A stretch of DNA of 64,000 nt, from positions 248,001 through 312,000 of the forward strand of contig JABFRU010000002.1 of the NCBI GenBank assembly GCA_013140985.1. Reading direction: 5' to 3'. Below are positions 42,733 through 50,870 of this stretch, in pieces. The notes under the pieces were generated by a model. It ran no database searches. It worked only from the letters and a program-made list of their open reading frames with translations, and had not been told where the DNA came from. The stretch's first letter is position 1. Each line of letters starts with the position of its first letter. The position numbers were made by a program, and so were the translations under genes. Source of the DNA: Chitinophagaceae bacterium (GTDB lineage Bacteria > Bacteroidota > Bacteroidia > Chitinophagales > Chitinophagaceae).

Positions 42733-42733
42733 C
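42683..42733 (+). repeat. 51-bp direct repeat, copy 2
   Basis: Identical to 42331-42381, with no mismatch. It extends to one base past the tRNA discriminator; sequences diverge immediately on both sides (C versus G upstream, T versus A downstream). Confidence 0.95.
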
Positions 42734-42764
42734 AAAAGAGTCAAACAAATCGTCTGGCTCTTTT
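42734..42764 (+). terminator. Terminator after the tRNA-Pro-like copy
   Basis: AAAAGAG (42734-42740) pairs with CTCTTTT (42758-42764) around a 17-base loop, followed by CTATTT. It directly follows the tRNA-like copy. Confidence 0.65.
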
Positions 42765-42784
42765 CTATTTGAGGTCTTGCAAAC

Positions 42785-42816
42785 AAAAAAGCCAAACAAT
42801 AATGTTTGACTTTTTT
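42785..42816. terminator. Bidirectional terminator before the polysaccharide locus
   Basis: AAAAAAG-c-CAAAC pairs with GTTTG-a-CTTTTTT around a short loop, with A-tract and T-tract on the two sides. It can terminate both the tRNA side and the minus-strand sugar transferase gene ending at 42847. Confidence 0.85.
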
Positions 42817-42846
42817 CACTGTTCGAAGGCAAGAAAAAAAGCATGT

Positions 42847-43590
42847 TTATTCGGAAAGTTCAGGCCTTTGTGTTTCTGTAATTTTTTTAGATCGACCAGT
42901 GAACAATGTTTTAATGTTCTGCAGCATTTGTAATATAGTGACACCAGTAATACGCAGGTCCAACCAGAGGTTAGCTTTTCGAACATATTGTGCATCCCAA
43001 TAATAGCGAAGACTGATGCTTTCATAATCGGAAGTGGGGCCATGAAATCCATTTACCTGTGCCCACCCGGTTATACCCGGTCTCATCAGGCTGCGGAACT
43101 GGTACGAATGAATCACAAAAGAAAAACGGATGCAATCAGCCAGCATATGCGGCCTCGGACCTACCACACTCATCTGTCCTGCAAATACATTTAAGAATTG
43201 AGGCAATTCATCAATATTGATCCGGCGAAGTATTTTTCCTGTTTTAGTGATCCTGTCATCATTTACTTCAGCAGGCCGTTCATCTGCTTCCTTATTTTGG
43301 ATCATTGTCCGGAATTTGATACACATAAATGATCTCCCATTTCTGCCGATCCTTTTTTGACGAAAAAAAACAGGTCCGCGGGAATCTAATTTAATAGCCA
43401 GTGCCACCAATGGTAGCAGCCAGCTCATCAGCAACAAAATAACAAGCGATGAAAAGAAAACATCAAAGCAGCGCTTAAAGAAAAGATACTTTTTCCGGCT
43501 GGCAACGAAGCTGCGGATAATGCCGTTTTGGGTAATAACATGCCAGCTGGTTTCGGGAGACGTTTGTAAGTTGGTATGACGACTGGTCAT
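42847..43590 (-). CDS. Undecaprenyl-phosphate sugar-1-phosphate transferase
   Basis: A 247-residue member of the bacterial sugar transferase family (PF02397), which starts polysaccharide synthesis by transferring a sugar-1-phosphate to undecaprenyl phosphate. KRCFDVFFSSLVILLLM is the opening membrane helix, followed by GPVFFRQKRIGRNGRSF, CIKFRTM, the catalytic RRINIDELPQFLNVFAGQMSVVGPRP region split across the sequence, and the late RPGITGWAQVNG. The short form has only the catalytic domain and one membrane helix. ATG at 43590 is chosen over GTG at 43596. It is the first visible gene of the locus and divergent from the nucleotidyltransferase gene. Confidence 0.93.
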   Translation of the reverse strand: MTSRHTNLQTSPETSWHVITQNGIIRSFVASRKKYLFFKRCFDVFFSSLVILLLMSWLLPLVALAIKLDSRGPVFFRQKRIGRNGRSFMCIKFRTMIQNKEADERPAEVNDDRITKTGKILRRINIDELPQFLNVFAGQMSVVGPRPHMLADCIRFSFVIHSYQFRSLMRPGITGWAQVNGFHGPTSDYESISLRYYWDAQYVRKANLWLDLRITGVTILQMLQNIKTLFTGRSKKITETQRPELSE

Positions 43591-43654
43591 ATTCACAGTT
43601 TAGATCAAAACTTAAAATGTAATCGGCCGAATTCCCTGAAGGGTTGCTTTAAAA

Positions 43655-44644
43655 ATGAGGACATCTTTACTAAATAAAGCCAATGGTCTTTTGACTCCTG
43701 CATTTGAAGACCATACTGCCCGCAAAGAAAGCATTTTCAGGGCCCTGGCTTATTTTGATATTTTCCGTTACCCTCTTTCCAAAGAAGAAATAGTGGAATT
43801 CATGAATCAGCCTGCCGATAACCGCAGCATTGAACAATGTTTGTCTGAGTTGCTGAATGAAGGAGCTGTTTTTTCACACCAGGGGTTTTACTGCTTGCAG
43901 GATAATCCGCTGATCATGCATCGCAGAAATGAAGGACAACAAAGGGCAGAAAAGTTATTGAAAAAGGCAGGGAAGATCGGACGTTTTTTATATCAATTCC
44001 CTTTCGTAAGCGGAGTGGCTGTTTCCGGATCATTATCAAAAAATTTTGCTGAGGAGAATGCAGATATAGATTTTTTCATTATCACTAAGACTAACAGGCT
44101 GTGGCTGGCAAGGACTTTTATGCACCTGTTCAAGAAGCTTACTTTTCTTACAGGCCGCCAGCATTACTATTGCATGAACTATTATATAGATGAAGAAGCA
44201 TTGTTGCTGGAAGAAAAAAATATTTTTTCCGCTATTGAATTGAAAACGGTTTTGCCTGTTAGCGGAGAAAAAATAATGCAGCATTTTTTTACTGTCAATC
44301 AATGGGCTAACGAATGGCTTCCTAATTGTACATATAAAAAGCAACTGCAAAAAGATCCACGGAGAACTGTTTTAAAAAAGATCATTGAGTGGCTGCTCGA
44401 CAACAAAGCAGGCAATGCTTTAGACAAGTTTCTTTTTAGGATCATTTCCCGGCGCTGGAAGAACAAAACAGAAAAGCAAAAGACAAATTACAAAGGTGTT
44501 ATGATGGGAATGATCACCGGTCGTCATTTTGCAAAATCAAACCCAGGCAATTTCCAGGCAAAAGTATTGCAACAGTATGAAGAAAAAATAGTAAAGATAT
44601 CAGGCATATCCTATCCTCCGCTTACAGTTTCTTCTGTAAAGTAA
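43655..44644 (+). CDS. Nucleotidyltransferase-fold protein with winged-helix N-terminus
   Basis: A 329-residue protein. Residues 25-90 look like a winged helix (FDIFRYPLSKEEIVEFM, then EGAVFSHQGFYCLQ). A polymerase-beta-type nucleotidyltransferase core follows, with GS at 125-126 and the DID metal ligands at 137-139 (GSLSKNFAEENADIDFFII). The C-terminal half is helical and unassigned. Such proteins add nucleotides to proteins, RNA or small molecules; the substrate here is unknown. It overlaps the convergent methyltransferase gene by 23 bases and sits next to the radical-SAM operon, so it may act on the same product. Confidence 0.78.
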   Translation: MRTSLLNKANGLLTPAFEDHTARKESIFRALAYFDIFRYPLSKEEIVEFMNQPADNRSIEQCLSELLNEGAVFSHQGFYCLQDNPLIMHRRNEGQQRAEKLLKKAGKIGRFLYQFPFVSGVAVSGSLSKNFAEENADIDFFIITKTNRLWLARTFMHLFKKLTFLTGRQHYYCMNYYIDEEALLLEEKNIFSAIELKTVLPVSGEKIMQHFFTVNQWANEWLPNCTYKKQLQKDPRRTVLKKIIEWLLDNKAGNALDKFLFRIISRRWKNKTEKQKTNYKGVMMGMITGRHFAKSNPGNFQAKVLQQYEEKIVKISGISYPPLTVSSVK

Positions 44645-45446
44645 TGATGTAATAATCTCCCATTACTCTCCATGGCCATTTGGCTTTCCATTTGTTTTCC
44701 TTTCTTTCAAGAAAACGATAGAACGTAGGACGTTTAGCCGCAAAGTTTTCAATGTATGACGGAGGAACGATTGTACATAAACCTTCCAGGCTTACTTTCT
44801 TAAAAGAGTCTGCTAAATGCCTGCGGATATATGATGGATTATAATACCAGCATCGGAAATATTCTCCTTCAATATGTGCCCGGGCTCCTTTGCGGCCGGC
44901 AAAGCGACGGAAAGCAGTTTTAAATTTTCCTTTGAATAATAACAAAAATTCCCAGAGACAAAACTTAGGAAGAATGACGAGTGTGATATAGCCGCCGGGC
45001 TTCAGGAGCCAGTTAAATGAGCCTAATACTTTATCCAAACGGCCCGTACAATTGAGCCCAGCAAAATTGGAAAAGATATGATCATAAGGGCCTTGTTGCT
45101 GCAGGCTTTCCAATTCAGTAAATGAGCAAAGCTCATAACTGATATTTGATTGCAGGTGTTGGTCATTTACTTTTTTCAATAATATTTCTTTCATGCCTTC
45201 AGCAATATCAGTAGCATGAACATGATGGGCTTGTTTTGCAAAATAGAGAGCATCTTCTCCTGTACCGGCATTTAACTCGAGGATATGAGAATGGGGTTGT
45301 AAAAATCGTTCAACATGTTCCCTGACTCTTTTTCTTTTGTATTGAATAATCGTATCGGCACCGTACAATTTATCAAACACGGGAGCTTGTTTGCTGAATG
45401 CCGAAGCAGCAGCTTGTTCTGTTATGTGTGTTTGCGGATCGTTCAT
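44622..45446 (-). CDS. SAM-dependent methyltransferase
   Basis: A 274-residue class I methyltransferase. The SAM-binding loop is ILELNAGTGEDALYFA, followed by VHATDIAEGMKEILL for the ribose-binding acid, and KPGGYITLVIL ends the Rossmann fold. A C-terminal extension of about 100 residues rich in aromatic and basic amino acids suggests a membrane-near or lipid-linked substrate. It is the last gene of a set of six on the minus strand, overlapping the upstream radical-SAM gene by four bases (ATGA). The substrate is unknown; sugars, lipids or peptides are possible. Confidence 0.87.
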   Translation of the reverse strand: MNDPQTHITEQAAASAFSKQAPVFDKLYGADTIIQYKRKRVREHVERFLQPHSHILELNAGTGEDALYFAKQAHHVHATDIAEGMKEILLKKVNDQHLQSNISYELCSFTELESLQQQGPYDHIFSNFAGLNCTGRLDKVLGSFNWLLKPGGYITLVILPKFCLWEFLLLFKGKFKTAFRRFAGRKGARAHIEGEYFRCWYYNPSYIRRHLADSFKKVSLEGLCTIVPPSYIENFAAKRPTFYRFLERKENKWKAKWPWRVMGDYYIITLQKKL

Positions 45447-46909
45447 GAAACAGGTGATTCCAGTCGCTGTAATTTTTGCCTTGCTATCCAGGCAGACGGT
45501 GAATAATATAATAAAGATATTGCCTTCTTTATATTGCTGAAACGAAGCGAAGACGGTTTAACAAATAATGAACGGATAGCCTGCATGGCTAAATGCTTGC
45601 GATAGCTTTTGTGTACATAGCGATGCAGTTGTTTATAAAAAGTGGAGCCATATGTATTACGAAACATCAACGCCAGTTCATCCGAATCGGTCCAGTTTGT
45701 TTTTTCTATTAATTCCGATTTTACCTTCTCATAAAAAACCGTACCCGGCAATGGATAGGAGATGGAGATACCAATTTCATATGGCAATAAATGATTGATC
45801 ATCCCGATCGTCCTGATGATATCTTCCTTTGTTTCACCGGGATAACCAAATTGGATAAAGAAGGATGGATGAATATTATTTTTTCTTAAAAGTCTTGTTG
45901 CTTCATTGATCTGTTCGATCGTAGTTCCTTTGTCCATTGCATCCAGAATCTTTTGTGAACCGCTTTCCGCACCCATCCAGATATTCTCACAACCAGCTCT
46001 TGCCAGGTCTTTTATATAATTTTCCTGCACCAGCAGATCGGCCCTTGCCTGTATCTTGAATTTGAAAGAAAGTTTTTCTTTTTCAACGAGGTCAGCGAAT
46101 TCATGAACCCAGCCGGGCTTTAATCCGAAAATATCATCGCAGAACCAGATATGATCGAAAGAGAAGTTGTCTTTCAACATCTTCAGTTCGGTTACCACAT
46201 TTTGCGGCGAACGGGAATTATAACGGCTGCCATAAATAGGCTTGGCACACCAGTTACATTTAAAAGGGCAACCTCTTGTCGTGGCAATATTCAATGAGAA
46301 ATATCCTTTGTGTTTCAGCCATGTTCTTCGATAGGCTTCCATGTTCACCAAATCCCATGCAGGAAAAGGGAGTTCATCCAGCTCTTTCATCACATTTCTG
46401 TGAACTGTTTTCACTACTGCTTCTTTTTCTTTAAAGGCCAAACCCTGAATAGAAAAAAAATCAGTCTTGTTATTATCAAGTGCGGTTATTACTTCCAGCA
46501 AGGTTTGTTCTGCTTCACCCAATATAACAAAATCAGCGCCTTCCTGCAGGTATTGTTCAAAATGATCGGTTGCATCAGAACTTGATACGATTACTTTGCA
46601 TCCTGTCTGCCGGGCAAACTTCATCATTTCAAATGCAGCTTCCCGCATATTGGTCAGGCACATTTTGGTGAGATAGTTAAAACCATCATCATAAAGAATA
46701 AAATATTTTGGCTGATTTTTTTGCAGTGGTATGATCACTTCCTCGGGACCATAAGCGAACATGGTGTCAAGGAATGAAACTTCATGTCCATGTTTACGCA
46801 TCAGCGAAGCGGCATATAAAGTTCCGATAGGCGGATAAGGCTGACCGGTGGCCCATTGCTTCGGGTCAAACCGCATAAAATAGGAATGGGAAAAAAGTAT
46901 TTTACTCAT
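45443..46909 (-). CDS. B12-binding-domain radical SAM protein
   Basis: A 488-residue protein with an N-terminal cobalamin-binding-like Rossmann domain (about residues 1-165, with PPIGTLYAASLMRKHGHEVSFLD and FVILGEAEQTLLEVI) and a radical-SAM barrel whose 4Fe-4S cluster ligands are Cys214, Cys218 and Cys221 in TTRGCPFKCNWCAKP. This is the layout of class B radical-SAM methylases and of BchE- and HpnJ-type enzymes, which methylate unactivated carbons or rearrange rings. The His of the base-on cobalamin motif is not seen, as is common in this group. The substrate is unknown. Four-base overlap couples it to the downstream methyltransferase. Confidence 0.9.
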   Translation of the reverse strand: MSKILFSHSYFMRFDPKQWATGQPYPPIGTLYAASLMRKHGHEVSFLDTMFAYGPEEVIIPLQKNQPKYFILYDDGFNYLTKMCLTNMREAAFEMMKFARQTGCKVIVSSSDATDHFEQYLQEGADFVILGEAEQTLLEVITALDNNKTDFFSIQGLAFKEKEAVVKTVHRNVMKELDELPFPAWDLVNMEAYRRTWLKHKGYFSLNIATTRGCPFKCNWCAKPIYGSRYNSRSPQNVVTELKMLKDNFSFDHIWFCDDIFGLKPGWVHEFADLVEKEKLSFKFKIQARADLLVQENYIKDLARAGCENIWMGAESGSQKILDAMDKGTTIEQINEATRLLRKNNIHPSFFIQFGYPGETKEDIIRTIGMINHLLPYEIGISISYPLPGTVFYEKVKSELIEKTNWTDSDELALMFRNTYGSTFYKQLHRYVHKSYRKHLAMQAIRSLFVKPSSLRFSNIKKAISLLYYSPSAWIARQKLQRLESPVS

Positions 46910-46915
46910 AGTTCA

Positions 46916-47968
46916 TCAGCTCAATTTTGTTCCCGGTGAAAGATTCAGGTAGCAAACACATTTTACACAAGTACTGTCCTTATTCATATCGAGTTCTTTG
47001 CGGAAACGGATGCTTGCTTCACTGTTCAATATTGTTTCAAGACTTTCTTCCCTGATATTTCCCATCGGTGCATGAAAAAAGCAAGGTCTCACTGTTCCAT
47101 CGGCTTCAATAACTGCAGAGACCCAGGGTGCATTGCATTTTTTATAAGGAAATGGATTGTGTCTGTAAAATGCGGCATAATAATCATAGATATTCCGCAG
47201 CCTGGCCGGGGATTCAGCAATAAAGCCAGACTTAAAATCTTCTTTATTTGTTTCGATCAGTTTCTCAAGAATTATTTTCAATTCCTGCAATTCATTTTCG
47301 CCAGGCAAGATCTCATGTTGTCGTTGATCGCTCCACAATACTTCCCTGTTAAATGCATGGCTGCTGACATCGGCAGGCAAAAAACTAATTTGATCCAATC
47401 TCATCTCTTTGGCAGTATCAATGATGGCAGGCCAGTGTTTAAAATTTAAACGATGAATGACTGTTCTTGCAGTTACTTTATAAGCCGGGTCTGTTTTTTT
47501 CAAACTTTTTATACCATTACTTAATTTTTTAAAAGCATCGGTGATATTCCGGATGAAATTGTGTGTTGCTTCATCACCATCTAGGGATACGATCACATCA
47601 TTGACATATTCTACGATCTGTTCAGTATGTTTTTCCAATGTGATGCCGGTAGAAAGTAAAGTGACCTTGATATTTTGTCCTTTCAGTATGCGGCAGAAAG
47701 AAAAAAAGTTTGGATTTAACAAGGCTTCTCCGCCAGACATCAGCACTTGTTGTGTACCCAATTTTTTCAGCGATACCAAGAGGCCGGAAATATCTTTTTC
47801 TGTAAGCTGTTTGAGATTCTTATTGTCTTTCCAGATATCACACATCACACAACGGCAGTTGCAGGCACTATGCGGCATCAGGATAACAATAGGCAACGCA
47901 GAGATCCTATCCGTCTTCAAAGTGCGGTATCGCCGGTAAGTGTGGTATAGTGATTGAGTTATCGTCAT
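46916..47968 (-). CDS. Radical SAM protein with SPASM-like C-terminus
   Basis: A 350-residue enzyme. The radical-SAM cluster is bound by Cys36, Cys40 and Cys43 in SACNCRCVMCDIWK. Typical barrel motifs follow (VLMSGGEALLNPNF, VIVSLDGDEATHN). The C-terminus carries further cysteines in KKCNAPW, VRPCFF and CVKCVCYLN, which fit a SPASM/twitch auxiliary cluster. Such enzymes modify peptides, sugars or lipids. Gene spacing is 6 bases from the downstream radical-SAM gene and a 4-base overlap with the upstream methyltransferase, so all are made together. Confidence 0.88.
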   Translation of the reverse strand: MTITQSLYHTYRRYRTLKTDRISALPIVILMPHSACNCRCVMCDIWKDNKNLKQLTEKDISGLLVSLKKLGTQQVLMSGGEALLNPNFFSFCRILKGQNIKVTLLSTGITLEKHTEQIVEYVNDVIVSLDGDEATHNFIRNITDAFKKLSNGIKSLKKTDPAYKVTARTVIHRLNFKHWPAIIDTAKEMRLDQISFLPADVSSHAFNREVLWSDQRQHEILPGENELQELKIILEKLIETNKEDFKSGFIAESPARLRNIYDYYAAFYRHNPFPYKKCNAPWVSAVIEADGTVRPCFFHAPMGNIREESLETILNSEASIRFRKELDMNKDSTCVKCVCYLNLSPGTKLS

Positions 47969-48690
47969 GCGTTTTTAATGCAGATCCACGGAAATGGGTT
48001 TTTGTTATTATTAAATTGTCTTTGAAAAAAAGAAGGCTGATAAATAATTTCATGTTTGAAAGAACTTAGTTCATCCATGGTGTGATGAAAATAGAAAGAG
48101 GACATTTCAGGAAAACCGAGATTGGTAAAATGATCAACAGTTCTTGCTTTAGCAGCAGCGATCTCTCCCGGGTTGTAGAAATGTGTATCGAGTATATGAA
48201 TTTCACCCTGTGGTTTTAATTTTTGTATAGCGCTATCAAGGATCTCTTTTAATGAAGAAAAATATTGTATGCTGGCCGCAAAAATGATATGATCGGATTC
48301 GCCCGGTCCAATCATATCAATAGCTGTATTGATAAAATGTAAATTGGATATATGACTGAAAACTCTTTTTGCCTGGTGTAATTCAATACTATTTATATCA
48401 ATGCCTGTAATACAAGCCCCGGGTAAAAATGAAAGCCGGTGTGACAACCAACCGTTGCCACAACCGACTTCCAGTATTTTCACAGGAAAAACTCTTTTTG
48501 CCAAATAGTTTTTCAATCGCAGGTAAGACTTATTTCTTAGTTGCCATTCCGCAAAATGAGGATGATCTTTCTTAACATCCGGGAGATGCAATAACTGTTC
48601 ATCTGTATATATCCTTCCTTCTTTTTCCCTGAGAGAAAAATAGAGTTGTTCAAATTTTTGTTTGGCGATATGTATTGTTTCTTCTGTCAT
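47965..48690 (-). CDS. SAM-dependent methyltransferase
   Basis: A 241-residue class I methyltransferase with SAM-binding loop ILEVGCGNGWLSHRL, acidic strand end ITGIDINSIELHQAK and the motif HIIFAASIQYFSSL in the position of motif II. The C-terminal part has KPQGEIHILDTHFYNPGE. It overlaps both neighbours by four bases. No substrate-defining feature is visible. It differs in size and in its N-terminal helical segment (residues 1-65) from the other two methyltransferases in the operon, so they are not recent duplicates. Confidence 0.87.
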   Translation of the reverse strand: MTEETIHIAKQKFEQLYFSLREKEGRIYTDEQLLHLPDVKKDHPHFAEWQLRNKSYLRLKNYLAKRVFPVKILEVGCGNGWLSHRLSFLPGACITGIDINSIELHQAKRVFSHISNLHFINTAIDMIGPGESDHIIFAASIQYFSSLKEILDSAIQKLKPQGEIHILDTHFYNPGEIAAAKARTVDHFTNLGFPEMSSFYFHHTMDELSSFKHEIIYQPSFFQRQFNNNKNPFPWICIKNA

Positions 48691-49349
48691 TTCCTTCCGA
48701 TCTTGTAAATAAAATTCTTTTCCAGCAGGTATTGTTTTGTTTGCATCAGTTGAAAATTAAATCCATTCGTAGCGGCGGCCTTTTCTATCATTGCTATATC
48801 ACAACCATCGCAGAGTACCATGATAACGGCTGAACTCTCATGAACATATTCCGTCAATTGTTCAAATAATTTTGTAAAATATTCTCCATTCTCGCCACAA
48901 TACCAGGCATGATCCAATAAAGACTGCGGCTGCTTTTTGTAATAGGGGGGATTGATGGCGATGGTATCAAATTTTGTTGGAAGAATATTTTTGAAAAGAT
49001 CCGATTGGATCATTTCGATCTTTACTTTATTCCGGCTGCTATTCTTCCTGAGGTATTCAATTGCAACAGGGTTGATATCCGATGCAGTCACAACCGCATT
49101 CTTTTTTGCTGCATGTATGGCGATCAGCCCGCTGCCGGCACCTAATTCCAGGAATGTTTTTCCCTGTAAAGGAAATGTATCAATGTATCTCAGCAATAAT
49201 TGTGTACTTGAAAAAAAGCCGGGGTGAAAGACCTCCGGTGGAATCTCGAGTTCAATGTCTTTGTAGTTATATCTTCTTGTTTTGGAAAGATATTTTACCA
49301 GCATCGGCCGGTAAGTTCTTGCCACAATATGTTTTAATACTATTCTCAA
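48687..49349 (-). CDS. SAM-dependent methyltransferase with NPPYY motif
   Basis: A 220-residue class I methyltransferase. The SAM loop is FLELGAGSGLIAIHAAKK and the catalytic motif IAINPPYYKK is of the NPPY type, used by enzymes that methylate planar nitrogen (RNA bases, glutamine) rather than hydroxyl groups. This is unusual within a polysaccharide locus. The start is a TTG at 49349 that overlaps the upstream stop (TTGA); a later in-frame ATG would cut off conserved-looking N-terminal sequence. It resembles the MTS family (HemK/RsmC-like), but no additional RNA-binding domain is seen. Confidence 0.83.
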   Translation of the reverse strand: MRIVLKHIVARTYRPMLVKYLSKTRRYNYKDIELEIPPEVFHPGFFSSTQLLLRYIDTFPLQGKTFLELGAGSGLIAIHAAKKNAVVTASDINPVAIEYLRKNSSRNKVKIEMIQSDLFKNILPTKFDTIAINPPYYKKQPQSLLDHAWYCGENGEYFTKLFEQLTEYVHESSAVIMVLCDGCDIAMIEKAAATNGFNFQLMQTKQYLLEKNFIYKIGRK

Positions 49350-50845
49350 AATCCTTCAATTTCCGGTTGACGGTATTTCCACAATAGTTGTAAGGCTTTT
49401 AATTCATAAGGTTTCCAATACACTCCTGTTTTATAGCGCAGGAATGAAATGCTTCTCAGTATTTTTCTTTTGAAGCCTGATAATTTTACATCCGAGACAG
49501 TAGGATAGTAGCCATTTAATACTGTTTCAAAATCTTTGATCTTATTGATCATCTCCGGAGTGAGCCAGGGTGTCAAGGGGTTCTTGCGCAGGTCAAAGTT
49601 TTCCCAATGCGGACTTATCCAGTCTTCCAGTTTTTCAGGAAAACGAAAACCCGATTGTAATACCTGGTTGTACATATCAGATCCTTCAGTCGGTACCGGG
49701 CTATAGACATAGATGACGATCTCTGTTTTCGGATTGATATGTTTTATTTCTTTGATGAAAGCAATATCCTGGTCAATTTGTTTCATCACCTGTTCAGCTG
49801 TATCAGCAGGAGTGCCCAGCACAAATGAGTATTCGGGAATGATATCAAACTTTGCCATTCTTGCGGCAAATTTTCTCATGCCTTCGGCAGTTTGTGTCCC
49901 GCCTTTATCCATTTTTTTCAGCAGTTCATCATTTCCCGTTTCAGCGCCAAAGAAGATCATGCGGCAACCGCTTTGTCGCATCGTTGTCAATGATTCATCA
50001 GAATATTTATCAATGGTATCAATACGACCTTCACCCCACCAGATCATATTTTCCGGCTCTATGAATTTAGAAAATTCAACCGTTCTTTTTTCCGATACAA
50101 AAAAGTTATTGTCGTGAAATTCGATGGCATTCCCGCCAAAATTCTCTTTCAGGTATTTGATATCATTGTAAATAAGCTGTGCTGATCTTCCTTTCCATCT
50201 TGCATTGTAAATAGGAACGACGGCACAGAAGGAACATTTAAAGGGACAGCCATAGCTGGAATGATAAGCGATCGTTTTGCTGCCAAGATATGTTTTGCCA
50301 AGGTATTTGCGGATAGGATAAAAGCTGTTCAGTTTTTCATAAGGTAAAAACGGAAGCTCATCAGGTTCATACAATTCATCTTTATTTGTTTTGATGATCG
50401 TATCGCCTGATTTGTAAATGAGATTATGGATCAGTTCATAGGGCTTATTGTTCTCCAATGCATCGAGCAAAGAGGGAAATGCTTTTTCGCCGGGGCCATT
50501 TATTGCAAAATCAATGTAACCGGAATTTAAAACCACGTTGGATTGATTGGATGCAAAATAGCCACCCCAGATAATAATGGTTCCGGGAAAAAGCTCTTTG
50601 ATCTTTTTTGAAATGGGAATGGCTTGTTTTAATTGTGGCCCGGGCATACAAGTGATCCCGACATATTTGATATTTTCTTCTTTGAGATACTGATGAATTT
50701 TATCCCATGGATCAATTTCAAGGTTACCATCCACCATTACATAATCAAGCATTCCTTCAATAGATGATGCGATACTGAGAATGGAATTTGGTATCCTCGG
50801 TTTGTACCTGGCGCTGCGGGGATTGAATAAGAGTACCCTGTTCAT
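49346..50845 (-). CDS. B12-binding-domain radical SAM protein
   Basis: A 499-residue protein with the same two-part plan as the gene at 45443: an N-terminal cobalamin-binding-like domain (about 1-160, VDGNLEIDPWDKIHQYL, then YVGITCMPGPQLKQAI) and a radical-SAM domain with Cys200, Cys204 and Cys207 in SYGCPFKCSFCAVV. The C-terminal 130 residues are specific to this protein. The two B12-type enzymes are diverged paralogues, so they probably catalyse different steps. It overlaps the downstream methyltransferase by four bases and follows the unrecognised gene at 50871 by 25 bases. The substrate is unknown. Confidence 0.9.
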   Translation of the reverse strand: MNRVLLFNPRSARYKPRIPNSILSIASSIEGMLDYVMVDGNLEIDPWDKIHQYLKEENIKYVGITCMPGPQLKQAIPISKKIKELFPGTIIIWGGYFASNQSNVVLNSGYIDFAINGPGEKAFPSLLDALENNKPYELIHNLIYKSGDTIIKTNKDELYEPDELPFLPYEKLNSFYPIRKYLGKTYLGSKTIAYHSSYGCPFKCSFCAVVPIYNARWKGRSAQLIYNDIKYLKENFGGNAIEFHDNNFFVSEKRTVEFSKFIEPENMIWWGEGRIDTIDKYSDESLTTMRQSGCRMIFFGAETGNDELLKKMDKGGTQTAEGMRKFAARMAKFDIIPEYSFVLGTPADTAEQVMKQIDQDIAFIKEIKHINPKTEIVIYVYSPVPTEGSDMYNQVLQSGFRFPEKLEDWISPHWENFDLRKNPLTPWLTPEMINKIKDFETVLNGYYPTVSDVKLSGFKRKILRSISFLRYKTGVYWKPYELKALQLLWKYRQPEIEGF

Positions 50846-50870
50846 GATAAAACTTCATTCCCAAATCGTA

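Noticed and set aside
42595-42844. Minus-strand open frames over the end of the GIY-YIG gene and the tRNA-like copy
   Set aside because: They are antisense translations of the tRNA-Pro-like sequence and its terminator (GFEPATPW-type phrases). No independent evidence.
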